Assembly (NCBI GenBank): GCA_047601145.1 | Contig: JASGJW010000001.1 | Coordinates: 930,001 to 994,000 of the forward strand | Origin: UBA7672 sp047601145 | GTDB lineage: Bacteria; Pseudomonadota; Alphaproteobacteria; Caulobacterales; Hyphomonadaceae | DNA length: 64,000 nt | Direction: 5' to 3' | In this document: piece by piece, positions 8,672 to 17,268 of the stretch | How positions within the stretch are numbered: the first letter of the stretch is position 1 | Layout of the letters: each line of letters starts with the position of its first letter | Made by a program: the position numbers and the translations under genes | Notes under the pieces: model-generated | Seen by the model: only the letters and a program-made list of their open reading frames with translations | Told to the model about the DNA's origin: nothing | Database searches by the model: none

Positions 8672-10069
8672 TTGCGCAAACTGACAGTATCGATTGCAGG
8701 CTTGCTTGCGCTGTCGGGCGCAGCCTGGGCAGGGCCGCCGGATGGAGCGGAGGCCAGGGCCGAAGCGCGGGAAATTTATTTCAAGGCGATCGGGCTCGAT
8801 ACGTCCGTCGAAGGAAAGAAGACGCCGGAGCTGGCGAATTATCTTGCCGGACGTTTCATCGAGGCGGGGTTTGCGGCGGCGGATGTGAATGTGCTGCCGA
8901 TGGGCGAGACGGCGGCGCTGGTCGTGCGCTGGCGTGGCGATGGAACGGGCGGGAAGCCGGTCTTGTTCCTTGGGCATATGGATGTGGTGACGGCGCACCG
9001 GAGCGACTGGACGCGCGACCCGTTCACACCGGTCGAGGAAAACGGATACTTCTACGGGCGGGGGAGTTACGACAACAAGTCGGGCGTGGCTGGGCTGACG
9101 GCGACCTTCCTGCGGCTGAAGCGGGACGGGTTCAGGCCGAAGCGAGACCTGATCCTGGTGTTCTCTGGCGATGAGGAGACGAGCGGGGTCACAACCAAGC
9201 GCCTTTTGAAGGAGCATCGCGATCTCATCGATGGCGAGTTCGCGCTAAATTCTGATGCGGGGCAGGGCGGGCTGGATGAGACTACTGGCAAGGCTCTGGG
9301 CTATTCGCTGCAGACCGCCGAGAAGACGTTCGCCAGCTTCACGGTGACGGCGCACAATCCGGGCGGGCATTCCTCGCAGCCGCGCAAGGACAACGCGATC
9401 TACGACGTCGTCGATGCGCTCGCGCACATCCGCAGTTATGCCTTCCCGGTGATGTGGAATGATACGACCGCCGCATCGCTGAAGGCAGGCGGGGAAGCCG
9501 ACGGGACGACGCTGGGCAAGGCGATGACATCGTTTGCGGCCAAGCCGGGGAATGCGGCCGCGGTGAAGACGCTGTCAGACAGTCCGTTCACGGTGGGGCA
9601 GATAAGGACGACCTGCATACCCACGCTGATCGCCGGCGGCCACGCTGACAATGCGCTGCCCCAATCGGCGGTTGCAACGATCAACTGCCGCATCTTTCCG
9701 GGCGTGACGATCGCAAGCGTGCAGGCGCAGCTGCAGAAGCTGGCGGGCAAGAAGGTCGAGGTGAAACCGCAGGACGACTATACCAGCTCGGATGCATCGC
9801 CCCTGCGGCCCGACGTCATGGCGGCGGTGAAGGCGGCAGTGGCGAGGATCCACCCCGGTGTGCCGGTCACGCCGGGCATGAGCGCAGGCGCGACCGACGG
9901 CGTGTTCTATCGCGCGGCGGGCATTCCGACCTATGGCGTCGGCGAGGTGTTCATCAAGGACAGCGATGATTTCACCCACGGCCTCAACGAACGCATGCCG
10001 GTCAGGACCTTCCAGGAGGGGCTGATCTACTGGGACGCGCTCGTGCGCGCGATCGCGGGCGGCCGCTAG
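8672..10069 (+). CDS. M20/M25/M40 family metallo-peptidase
   Basis: About 465 residues with an N-terminal signal peptide (RKLTVSIAGLLALSGAAWAG). Di-zinc M20 motifs are HMDVV (first metal His and Asp), GRGSYDNKSG (bridging Asp), and SGDEETSG (catalytic Glu plus ligand). A dimerisation domain lies between, and a late H sits in FTHGLNER. The preferred start is the TTG at 8672, because GGAGG lies seven bases upstream and it opens directly into the signal peptide. The GTG at 8651 would put that RBS inside the coding region. It is likely a periplasmic di/tripeptidase or aminoacylase. Confidence 0.88.
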   Translation: MRKLTVSIAGLLALSGAAWAGPPDGAEARAEAREIYFKAIGLDTSVEGKKTPELANYLAGRFIEAGFAAADVNVLPMGETAALVVRWRGDGTGGKPVLFLGHMDVVTAHRSDWTRDPFTPVEENGYFYGRGSYDNKSGVAGLTATFLRLKRDGFRPKRDLILVFSGDEETSGVTTKRLLKEHRDLIDGEFALNSDAGQGGLDETTGKALGYSLQTAEKTFASFTVTAHNPGGHSSQPRKDNAIYDVVDALAHIRSYAFPVMWNDTTAASLKAGGEADGTTLGKAMTSFAAKPGNAAAVKTLSDSPFTVGQIRTTCIPTLIAGGHADNALPQSAVATINCRIFPGVTIASVQAQLQKLAGKKVEVKPQDDYTSSDASPLRPDVMAAVKAAVARIHPGVPVTPGMSAGATDGVFYRAAGIPTYGVGEVFIKDSDDFTHGLNERMPVRTFQEGLIYWDALVRAIAGGR

Positions 10070-10072
10070 GGG

Positions 10073-10702
10073 TCAGCCCTTCGCATCGACGAGCTGCTGG
10101 ATCACTGGCGCAAGAAGCTTGTGCAACTTCGCTGTCGACGTCTTCGTGAGCGCGGAGAGGCCGACCATCTGGCGCATGAGCTGGACGCCTGCTGTGAGCG
10201 ACAGGATCAGGGCTGCGCGCTCGTCGGCATCCGCGCCTTCGAGCGCGGCGGCGAGGATGCGCTGGTGCTGCTTCTCGATCTGGCGGCGGCCGATGTCGGC
10301 AATGCGCGGATTGGTCGTGGCGGCGGAGCGGATCATCATGAGCGAGCCGTCGAGCGGCGTTGCGTCCGGCCTTGTCGTCTCCAGCACGCCCGCCGAGATG
10401 TAGGCGCCCAGCTTCGCCCCGCGCGGCATGTCGGGCATGATGATCGTGCGGTTGGACATGGTCATGTCCACCACTTCCTCGAACAGCTGTTCCTTCGATC
10501 CGAAATAGCGGTTGACCAGCATGGCCGTGACGCCGGCGTCGCGCGCAATCTCGCGCACACCGGCGGCGTCATAGCCGTGCTCGGCGAAGGCGCGGCGAGC
10601 CGATTTCAGAATCGCCTCGCGTGTGGCTGCAGCGTTACGGGGCCGGTGTTTGGGCTCTTTTGCTGACTTTGCGGGGGTCTTCGCGGCTTTGGCGGAGGGC
10701 AT
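10073..10702 (-). CDS. TetR/AcrR family transcriptional regulator
   Basis: A 209-residue TetR-family repressor. A Lys/Ala-rich N-terminal tail precedes the HTH, which lies around residues 25-70 (ILKSARRAFAEHGYDAAGV, then VTAMLVNRYFGSKEQL). The C-terminal half is the ligand-binding helical domain. ATG 10702 has AGGAAG upstream. It is divergent from an NAD-dependent reductase gene, and two near-identical operator-like repeats lie between them. It therefore probably represses that reductase and itself. The ligand is unknown. Confidence 0.88.
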   Translation of the reverse strand: MPSAKAAKTPAKSAKEPKHRPRNAAATREAILKSARRAFAEHGYDAAGVREIARDAGVTAMLVNRYFGSKEQLFEEVVDMTMSNRTIIMPDMPRGAKLGAYISAGVLETTRPDATPLDGSLMMIRSAATTNPRIADIGRRQIEKQHQRILAAALEGADADERAALILSLTAGVQLMRQMVGLSALTKTSTAKLHKLLAPVIQQLVDAKG

Positions 10703-10718
10703 GGCGGACTTCCTGTAG

Positions 10719-10767
10719 GTATACACTTGTAGACTTATGCCGGTGTGTTATGTATACGGCTGTAGAC
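10719..10767. promoter_or_regulatory. Duplicated operator between tetR-type and reductase genes
   Basis: GTATAC-N4-GTAGAC occurs twice, at 10719-10734 and 10752-10767, in the same orientation and 33 bp apart. Each copy is an imperfect dyad. They fill the 109-bp gap between the divergent regulator and reductase start codons. A TetR-family operator is the natural reading, but binding by this protein is inferred. Confidence 0.6.
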
Positions 10768-10811
10768 ATGAGGCGGCAAGACCGCTGGTCAGCGAAATCC
10801 GGAGGCGACAA

Positions 10812-11822
10812 ATGGCCGAGACAGTGCTGGTGACGGGCGGAACGGGTTATGTGGCCGGCTGGGTGATCGTCGAGCTCTTGAAGGGCGACTATGACGTGCG
10901 CGCGACGGTGCGCAGTTTGAAGCGCGCCGATGGCGCGCGTGCCGCTGTGGCGCGGGGCGGAGTGAAGACGGACCGGTTGGCTTTTGTCGCAGCAGACCTC
11001 ACGAGCGATGAGGGCTGGGACGAGGCCATGAAGGGCGTCGACTATGTGCTGCATGTCGCATCCCCCCTCGGCACGGGCAACGAGAAGGGCAAGGACGCAT
11101 TTGTCGGTCCGGCGCGCGAGGGAACACTGCGCGTGCTGCGCGCGGCGGTGAAGGCGGGCGTGAAGCGGATCGTACTGACGTCCTCGTGCGGCGCAGCGAC
11201 GCCGGTGGTTATGGGCAAGGAAACGGTCAGCGACGAGATGACGTGGAGCGATCCCTCCAAACAGGAACCCTATCGCCGGTCCAAGACACTGGCGGAAAAG
11301 GCGGCCTGGGAGTTCATGGAGAAGGAAGGCGGCAAGACGGAGTTCGCAACCGTGCTGCCCAGCGGCGTGTTCGGGCCGATCCTCACCAGGGAGGGGCTGG
11401 GCTCGGTCCAGTTCATCCAGCGTATTTTCGATGGGCGCCTGCCGCGCATTCCCAATGTCGGGCTCAACATCATCGATGTGCGGGACCTTGCGACGGCGCA
11501 TGTGCAAGCCATGAAGGCGCCGGGTGCTGCGGGCCAGCGGCTGATCATCAGCGGCGACTTCATGTGGATGAAGGAGATCGCGGCCCTCCTGAAAGCAAGG
11601 CTCGGCGCGCGTGGCGACAAGGTGCCAACGAAGATACTGCCGGACTGGGTCGTCAAGGCCGGCGCCGGCTTCAATCCGGCGCTCAACACGCTGAAGCCGC
11701 TGCTGCAGCGAAGCCATCGCTTCTCGTCGGAGAAGGCGCGGCGCCTGATCGGCCTCAGGACGCGGCCTGCGACCGAGACCGTTGTCGATTGCGCCGAAAG
11801 CCTGCTGGAAATCGCCGCCTGA
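10812..11822 (+). CDS. NAD-dependent epimerase/dehydratase family reductase (extended SDR)
   Basis: A 336-residue extended SDR, closest in look to dihydroflavonol/aldehyde reductase-like proteins. The Rossmann motif is TGGTGYVAGW near the start. The catalytic Tyr and Lys are in YRRSKTLAEKAAW, with the Ser in VLTSSCGA. GGAGG lies six bases before ATG 10812, which decides the start over the longer frame from 10737. It probably reduces an aldehyde or ketone with NAD(P)H. It is controlled, by inference, by the divergent TetR regulator. A strong hairpin follows its stop codon. Confidence 0.85.
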   Translation: MAETVLVTGGTGYVAGWVIVELLKGDYDVRATVRSLKRADGARAAVARGGVKTDRLAFVAADLTSDEGWDEAMKGVDYVLHVASPLGTGNEKGKDAFVGPAREGTLRVLRAAVKAGVKRIVLTSSCGAATPVVMGKETVSDEMTWSDPSKQEPYRRSKTLAEKAAWEFMEKEGGKTEFATVLPSGVFGPILTREGLGSVQFIQRIFDGRLPRIPNVGLNIIDVRDLATAHVQAMKAPGAAGQRLIISGDFMWMKEIAALLKARLGARGDKVPTKILPDWVVKAGAGFNPALNTLKPLLQRSHRFSSEKARRLIGLRTRPATETVVDCAESLLEIAA

Positions 11823-11842
11823 AAAGATCCGCTGAAATGCGA

Positions 11843-11868
11843 CCGCCCCGGAGTTTCCTCCGGGGCGG
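11843..11868. terminator. Hairpin terminator after the reductase gene
   Basis: An 11-bp perfect stem, CCGCCCCGGAG with CTCCGGGGCGG, closes a TTTC loop 20 bases after the reductase stop codon. No T-run follows, so it may only stabilise the 3' end. It lies between two convergent genes. Confidence 0.55.
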
Positions 11869-11911
11869 CTCGTCTCAGACTGCTTGTCCTGCCTGAGTGA
11901 GTGGCGTCTGG

Positions 11912-12391
11912 TCAGTTATTCGCGATGATCGAGGCGATGATGCCGGTCGCAATCGCCGCCAGGATGATCTCGCCCGTGTTGTCGTCGCGGACGTAGTGAT
12001 AGCCGCGCGGCGGGGCTTTCTGGTGGATCACGCGATAGTCGACCTCGCGGTACTGGTTGCCATAGTAGCCGAGACGGTCGCCGCGCGCCCACGGCTTGTA
12101 GCCGAGCTGGTAGCCGCGGATGTGCGCCGGCGGCGGGCCGAAGTGCCACACGTTCTTCACGTAGTAGCCATTGTACCGGTTGCCATCCCAGCGGCCGTTG
12201 TTGCGGTTGTCGCGATAGGGCTTGTTGTCGTGCTTCACGACAACAACGGTGCGCCCATCCCGATCATCGCGGCGGTCGTTGCGCTGATCATAGGATCCGC
12301 GGTTGCCATAGCCCTGGTCGGCGAAGGCCGGAGCGGCGAGCGGCGCGGTCATCGCGAGGGTGGCCACGGCGGCGAAGAGAATGCGTTTCAT
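11912..12391 (-). CDS. RcnB-like periplasmic protein
   Basis: A 159-residue exported protein with a signal peptide ending AFADQ. The mature part is very rich in Asn, Asp, Arg and Tyr, with GRWDGNRYNGYY and then WARGDRLGYYGNQYREVDYR. The latter resembles the RcnB family of periplasmic proteins linked to nickel/cobalt homeostasis. It ends in a hydrophobic Ile/Ala stretch followed by NN. ATG 12391 has AGGAG about eight bases upstream. Metal binding is a family expectation only; there is no adjacent metal transporter. Confidence 0.7.
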   Translation of the reverse strand: MKRILFAAVATLAMTAPLAAPAFADQGYGNRGSYDQRNDRRDDRDGRTVVVVKHDNKPYRDNRNNGRWDGNRYNGYYVKNVWHFGPPPAHIRGYQLGYKPWARGDRLGYYGNQYREVDYRVIHQKAPPRGYHYVRDDNTGEIILAAIATGIIASIIANN

Positions 12392-12605
12392 ATCAGGTCT
12401 CCTGTTTCCGGACCCGTCTGCGCTGGGGAGGCGCGCTCCGGGTTCGCCAACAGACAACGCCTCAGCGCATGAACGGATGTTATTCGGTCCATTCATCCGC
12501 GTTCATATGTGTCGCGGGATTTCGCGCTTCGCGGCGCTGGTACAATTCGCGACAATTTTCCCTGCGACGTGATCGGCGCTGCGCGCGTTTCATGTCTGCG
12601 GAAGG

Positions 12606-13817
12606 TCACTCTTCCAGCGCTGTCGCCTCGAGCGTCTTGCCGTTCCGCTCCTGCTCGCGGGCGCCGGAGAGGATGTTGAAGAGGCCGTAATTGCCTTCGT
12701 GGCAAGCGTATTCGTAGACGTGACCGTCGATCTTCCGCCAGGCGATCTGACCCTTCCACACCTGCGTGTAGACTTCCGGATCGTCGACGGAGAATTCGTA
12801 GACGATGTCGGTCGGGCTGACGCGCGTGAAGCGCTCGGTGAGCGTGCCGGTGTCGGAGATGAAAATCTGGCCGGCCTGCTGGCGGTTGAAGTTGCGCGAC
12901 TGGACGACGAGCGTGTCGCCCTCATACCAGCCGACGCTGTCGCCGAGCCATGTCTCCATCGCGGCGGGGCGGTGGCGTGCTTCGGCTTCCCCCTTGCTCG
13001 CGAAGACGGGGATGATTCGCGCGTCGTGGATCATCTCGACGTCGATCATCACATGGCCGGGTGTCTGCACGACCTGGAAGTTGTTGTTGTAGAGGCCATT
13101 GAGCATCACGGGGCCGCCGGCATTGCCCATGACAACGCACCGTTCGCCCGTGCCGCGCGATTCCGGGCCGAGATAGGCGCTGGCCGCGCCGCCGCCGTCC
13201 GAGGAGCGTGGGGCCTCGACGAGATCGGTGAAGGGCTTTTCGACCGTGGCCGCTTTCGTCGTAGCTGGTTTGGCCGATGATTTTGCTTTCGATTTCGCCG
13301 GCGGTTTGGCGGGCGCGAGGACGGACGCGGGGTCCGGCTTGTATGTCCCATCGCGCATCGCGTTCGGACGCCAGGTCGAGAGTTTCTTGCGGCCAGCCTC
13401 CGACATCGGCACGCGGCCGCTGGGCGGATCGGTGATCCAGCTCGAGCGCGGCTCGCCATTCACGATGCCGATCTTCGAGCCGGGGTCGACCCATACGGCG
13501 TTGTAGTTGCCGACGGCGGGCAGGGCCTTGCCCCTTACCGGCGCGCCGGTGGACTGGTCAGTTGGAAGCTTCTCGATCGCGGTGCGTGCGTTGTTGAAGT
13601 CCTTCGCCTCGATGGCCTTCGCCTGGTCGGGCGAGAGGACGAGCGTGTCGATGCCGGCGGGACGCGTGAGCTTGGTGACCGAGGCGTTCGACCAGACGCC
13701 TTCAAGGTCAGGGGCGCCCCAGCTTGTCCTGGGCGGAGTGTAGCTGGCCTGCGCGAAAGCGGGGCTGGCGATGAATGCGAGCATGACGAGGCTCGCACCC
13801 GCAAGGGCTGCTCTCAT
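12606..13817 (-). CDS. Secreted protein of unknown function (GVW-type, paralogue 1)
   Basis: A 403-residue protein with a signal peptide ending AFAQA. I do not recognise a named domain. Shared landmarks with the gene directly upstream (13889-14932) are PDLEGVWSNASVTKL near the N-terminus, YNAVWVDPG, the RSSWITDPP motif, a central LNGLYNNN, and a C-terminal YEYACHEGNY. It carries an insert of about 50 residues rich in Lys, Ala and Pro in the middle that the paralogue lacks. Such proteins are frequent in Sphingomonadales and Acidobacteria annotations as hypothetical. GGGAGGAG lies three bases before the ATG but is buried in a predicted hairpin (13821-13857). Confidence 0.8.
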   Translation of the reverse strand: MRAALAGASLVMLAFIASPAFAQASYTPPRTSWGAPDLEGVWSNASVTKLTRPAGIDTLVLSPDQAKAIEAKDFNNARTAIEKLPTDQSTGAPVRGKALPAVGNYNAVWVDPGSKIGIVNGEPRSSWITDPPSGRVPMSEAGRKKLSTWRPNAMRDGTYKPDPASVLAPAKPPAKSKAKSSAKPATTKAATVEKPFTDLVEAPRSSDGGGAASAYLGPESRGTGERCVVMGNAGGPVMLNGLYNNNFQVVQTPGHVMIDVEMIHDARIIPVFASKGEAEARHRPAAMETWLGDSVGWYEGDTLVVQSRNFNRQQAGQIFISDTGTLTERFTRVSPTDIVYEFSVDDPEVYTQVWKGQIAWRKIDGHVYEYACHEGNYGLFNILSGAREQERNGKTLEATALEE

Positions 13818-13820
13818 GGT

Positions 13821-13857
13821 CTCCTCCCGTAGGCGGTCTTCGCCGCTTCGGGAGGAG
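13821..13857 (-). promoter_or_regulatory. Hairpin that would sequester the RBS of the 12606-13817 gene
   Basis: On the minus strand, CTCCTCCCG pairs with CGGGAGGAG nine base pairs deep, with an inner GCGG/CCGC helix. The 3' arm contains the GGGAGGAG ribosome binding site, three bases from the ATG. The hairpin lies in the 71-bp gap between two same-strand paralogues, so it could act as an intercistronic terminator or as a translation-masking structure. Confidence 0.55.
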
Positions 13858-13888
13858 AATAGCGCGAGCCGGCGGTCTACGCCACGCC

Positions 13889-14932
13889 TCAGGGCGTGCC
13901 GGGGCCAGGGCGGTCGAGGCGGCCGATCGGGCCGGTCACGGCAGCCTTGCGGCCGGTGCGCTCCATCTCGCGGGCGCCGCCGAGGATGTGGGGCACGGAG
14001 TAGTTCCCCTCATGGCAGGCGTACTCGTAGATGCGGTCCGGCGTGCGGCGGAAAGCGAGTTCGCCCTTCCACGGCTGGGTGTAGGTCTTCGGGTCTTCCA
14101 CCGTGAACTGGTAGAAGATCGTGTCCTTGTCCTGCATCGTGAAGCGCTCGGTGACCTTCGAGTCGGGCGAGATGTAGACGAACAGGCCGAAGTCGACGCG
14201 GATCGCCTCCAGCGGCTTGAAGCCGGTCGTTTCGACGACGAGCGTGTCGCCATCCCACTTGCCGACGGACGTGCCGAGATACTGGCGCACGCTGTCGGGA
14301 TTGTGCTCGCCATTCATGCGGATGATGCGCGTGTCGTGGATCATCTCCACGTTGATCGCGATGTTCTCCGGCGTCTGGATGATCTGCTGGTGGTTGTTGT
14401 AGAGCGCATTCAGCATCGGCGGGCCGCCGGTCGAGGCGAAGCCGATGAGGCAGCGTTCGATCGGGATCCGTTCTTCAGGATTGTCGTATTTGTTATAGGT
14501 CGAAACCGGCTTCATCATCGCGGCGCGGCCGGCGGGCGTGTAGGGGACTTTCCCGTTGGGCGGGTCGGTGATCCAGGACGAGCGATAGGTGCCGTTGACC
14601 TTGCCGACCTGCTTGCCGGGATCGATCCAGAAATAGTTGTAGCCGGCGGGATCCTCGCCCTTGGCCGGGGCGCCCTTGGCGGCGTCGGTAGGGGCCTGGT
14701 CGGCGGCAGCGACGCTGGCGGCGTCCTTCTCCCATTGCTTTGCATCAGCCTCGGAGATCACGAGGTCCTTGAACTCGGGGACCCGCTCGAGCCGGGTGAT
14801 GGAGGAATTGGTCCAGACGCCCTGGAAATCGGGCTTTCCTTCGGGGGTGCGGGGGATGTCAGGGGCGGCCTGCGCAAGCGCGGCGGGGGCGGCGAGCAGT
14901 GCTAGTGCACAGGAAAGCAGAAGGCGCTTCAT
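13889..14932 (-). CDS. Secreted protein of unknown function (GVW-type, paralogue 2)
   Basis: A 347-residue protein with a signal peptide (MKRLLLSCALALLAAPAALAQ). It shares with its downstream neighbour PDFQGVWTNSSITRLERV, the RSSWITDPPNGKVPYT motif, LNALYNNHQQI, and YEYACHEGNYSVPHILGG. The pair is therefore a tandem duplication. The ATG at 14932 has GGAG six bases upstream. It is divergent from the large redoxin/copper protein gene. The conserved C-terminal Cys/His (ACHEGNY) and Trp-rich strands suggest a beta-sheet extracytoplasmic fold, but no activity can be assigned. Confidence 0.8.
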   Translation of the reverse strand: MKRLLLSCALALLAAPAALAQAAPDIPRTPEGKPDFQGVWTNSSITRLERVPEFKDLVISEADAKQWEKDAASVAAADQAPTDAAKGAPAKGEDPAGYNYFWIDPGKQVGKVNGTYRSSWITDPPNGKVPYTPAGRAAMMKPVSTYNKYDNPEERIPIERCLIGFASTGGPPMLNALYNNHQQIIQTPENIAINVEMIHDTRIIRMNGEHNPDSVRQYLGTSVGKWDGDTLVVETTGFKPLEAIRVDFGLFVYISPDSKVTERFTMQDKDTIFYQFTVEDPKTYTQPWKGELAFRRTPDRIYEYACHEGNYSVPHILGGAREMERTGRKAAVTGPIGRLDRPGPGTP

Positions 14933-15120
14933 GGTCGACTCCATGCGTGAAGGACCCAACGATTGTCGGCATCAAGGCGCCACCTGACGTGCACGGCAAG
15001 CATGTCGTGGGGGAAGCTCGCGAGGTCGTGCATGTAATCGCCGCTACACGCGCGTTGGCAGTGTCTGGCGGTGCTGGCATCATGCTACCGGAGAGTAGGC
15101 AATCACGAACGGGACGAGCG

Positions 15121-17079
15121 ATGCGGAACCGGATTCTGGCGGGTGTGGCTGGGCTTGCGATGGCGGCGGTGATCGCCGGATCGGCAGGGGCCTTCCGGAT
15201 CAACGAGACCATGCCGGTGGCGACACGGGCCGACGATTTCCGGCTGGTCGATCATACCGGCTTTGCCCAGAGCCTGCGCCGTCTGGTGGACGTGAAGGCC
15301 ATCGTGATCCTGAGCCAGGTCAATGGCGATGAGGGTTCGCGCAAGGCCGCGAAGGCGCTCCAGGCGCTGAGCGCCAATCACAAGGACGTCGCCTTCATGA
15401 TGCTGAACTCCAGCATCAGCGATGGCCGCAAGGAGATCGTCGCCGAGGCCAAGGCGCAGGGCTACACGATCCCGGTTCTTGACGATGACGTGCAGCTCGC
15501 AGGCGAGCAGCTAGGCGTGACCTATGCCGGCGAAGCCTTCGTGCTGCAGCCGAAGACGCTGAACGTGCTCTATCACGGCACTGTCGATGGCGCAGGCAAG
15601 GCTCTGGCGGACATCGCGGCCGGCAAGGCTGTCGCCGTGGCGGAGATCAAGGGCAAGGGTACTGCGATCGCCTTCCCGGAACGCGACCGCAAGGCCGAGT
15701 TCGGCAAGATCTCCTACGCCAAGGACGTCGCGCCGATCCTCGCTGACAAGTGCGTCGCCTGCCACCAGGAAGGCGGCATCGGCCCGTTCGCGATGAAGGA
15801 CTATGCGACGGTGAAGGGCTTCGCCCCGATGATCCGCGAAGCGATCCGCACCGACACGATGCCGCCCTGGCATCCCGATCCGACGATCGGCAAGTTCAAG
15901 CATGACGCCTCGCTGTCGAACGACCAGATCAAGACGATCGTGCACTGGGTCGAGGCGGGTGCGCCGCGCGGCGAAGGCAGCGATCCGCTCGCGGCTTCGG
16001 CAAGCGTTGCGCCGGAATGGCCGCTGGGCAAGCCGGACCTCGTGATCAATGCGCCGGCCTACACCATCCCGGCATCAGGCGTCGTTCAGTACCAGTATCC
16101 GACGGCGGCGAACCCTTCGACCGAAGGCCGCTGGGTGAAGGCCGCGAGCATCATGCCGGGCGACCGTCGCGGCGTGCACCACATTCTCGCGGGCTACATT
16201 CCCGGCGAGCCCAAGAAGGGCCCGGCCTCGGCAGGGCAGTGGGAAGCGAACTATGGCGAATACGCCGTGGGCGGTGAGTCGTTCCAGGTGCCTGCCGGCC
16301 TTGGCATCTACCTGCCGCCGGGCGGCTATATGGGCTTCCAGATGCACTACACACCGTATGGCAAGGAAGCGACCGACAACTCGAAGATCGGCTTCTACTT
16401 CTATCCCAAGGGCGAGACGCCAGAGAAGATCATGCGTCACACCGTGATCGCGGACAATTTCATCGAGCTGCCGCCGGAGACGGACCAGCACAAGGAAGTC
16501 GCCTACCTGACCTTCCCGAAGGAGGCGCTGCTCTATTCGGTGTTCCTGCACACGCACTATCGCGGCGAAGCAGGCAGCCTCGACATGGTGTTGCCGGATG
16601 GCACGCGCCAGCCGCTCATCAACCTGCCGCGCTATGACTTCAACTGGCAGCGCACTTACGACTTCGCAGAGCCGATCAAGGTGCCTGCGGGCGCGAGGCT
16701 GGTTTCGACCTATCTCTACGACAATTCGGTGCGCAACGCGGCGAACCCCGATCCCAAGAAGACCGTCGTCTGGGGCGACCAGTCGTGGGAGGAGATGCAC
16801 TACACCTCGATCTACTATCAGTGGACCGACGAGCGCGTCGGCGCGGAAGCCGATGCGACCAAGGACATGCGCAATGGCCGCCTGATGGGCATGCTCGACG
16901 ACAACCTCAACGACAAGATCGAGCGCACCGAAGTGAGAGGCCGGATCACCGGCGTTCTGATGCCGCGTTTCGACAAGCTGGATGTCAACAAGGACAACGC
17001 CATCGACATGCAGGAGTTGAGCGCGGCGACCGACCTGATGAAGATGTTCGGCTCACGCCAGGAACGCGAAACGCCGTAA
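15121..17079 (+). CDS. Multidomain redoxin / cytochrome c / copper type II monooxygenase-like protein
   Basis: A 652-residue exported protein (signal peptide to about residue 24). Residues about 35-160 have a peroxiredoxin/thioredoxin-like fold but no active-site cysteines: the usual motif is replaced by SQVNGDEGSRK. A single c-type heme site, CVACH, is at 211-215. Residues about 310-600 resemble copper type II ascorbate-dependent monooxygenases. Candidate copper ligands occur in the order known from PHM: H353-H354, H409, H477-x-H479 and M559. A canonical EF-hand loop, D621 to E632, is at the C-terminus. It is probably a periplasmic oxidoreductase. Related proteins in other phyla are annotated only as redoxin or thiol-disulfide isomerase. 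The substrate is unknown. Confidence 0.8.
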   Translation: MRNRILAGVAGLAMAAVIAGSAGAFRINETMPVATRADDFRLVDHTGFAQSLRRLVDVKAIVILSQVNGDEGSRKAAKALQALSANHKDVAFMMLNSSISDGRKEIVAEAKAQGYTIPVLDDDVQLAGEQLGVTYAGEAFVLQPKTLNVLYHGTVDGAGKALADIAAGKAVAVAEIKGKGTAIAFPERDRKAEFGKISYAKDVAPILADKCVACHQEGGIGPFAMKDYATVKGFAPMIREAIRTDTMPPWHPDPTIGKFKHDASLSNDQIKTIVHWVEAGAPRGEGSDPLAASASVAPEWPLGKPDLVINAPAYTIPASGVVQYQYPTAANPSTEGRWVKAASIMPGDRRGVHHILAGYIPGEPKKGPASAGQWEANYGEYAVGGESFQVPAGLGIYLPPGGYMGFQMHYTPYGKEATDNSKIGFYFYPKGETPEKIMRHTVIADNFIELPPETDQHKEVAYLTFPKEALLYSVFLHTHYRGEAGSLDMVLPDGTRQPLINLPRYDFNWQRTYDFAEPIKVPAGARLVSTYLYDNSVRNAANPDPKKTVVWGDQSWEEMHYTSIYYQWTDERVGAEADATKDMRNGRLMGMLDDNLNDKIERTEVRGRITGVLMPRFDKLDVNKDNAIDMQELSAATDLMKMFGSRQERETP

Positions 17080-17099
17080 CGATCATCGGGAACGCGCAA

Positions 17100-17119
17100 G
17101 CCTGAACGGACGTTCAGGC
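17100..17119 (+). terminator. Hairpin after the redoxin/copper protein gene
   Basis: GCCTGAAC pairs with GTTCAGGC eight base pairs deep, about 20 bases after the stop. No T-run follows, so this is a weak terminator candidate. Confidence 0.4.
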
Positions 17120-17268
17120 CTGAGCAGACACAAGGCTGCGAGAGTTGTAACCGGCTGTCGCAAGCCATGGGTTGCGGCGCCAATTGTTACGCTCTCCGGC
17201 ATCGTTCAGGGAAAGGAAGGCCCCACATCTGCGTTGAACCAGCAATGGTAACGCAACGAGGCCTCCCC

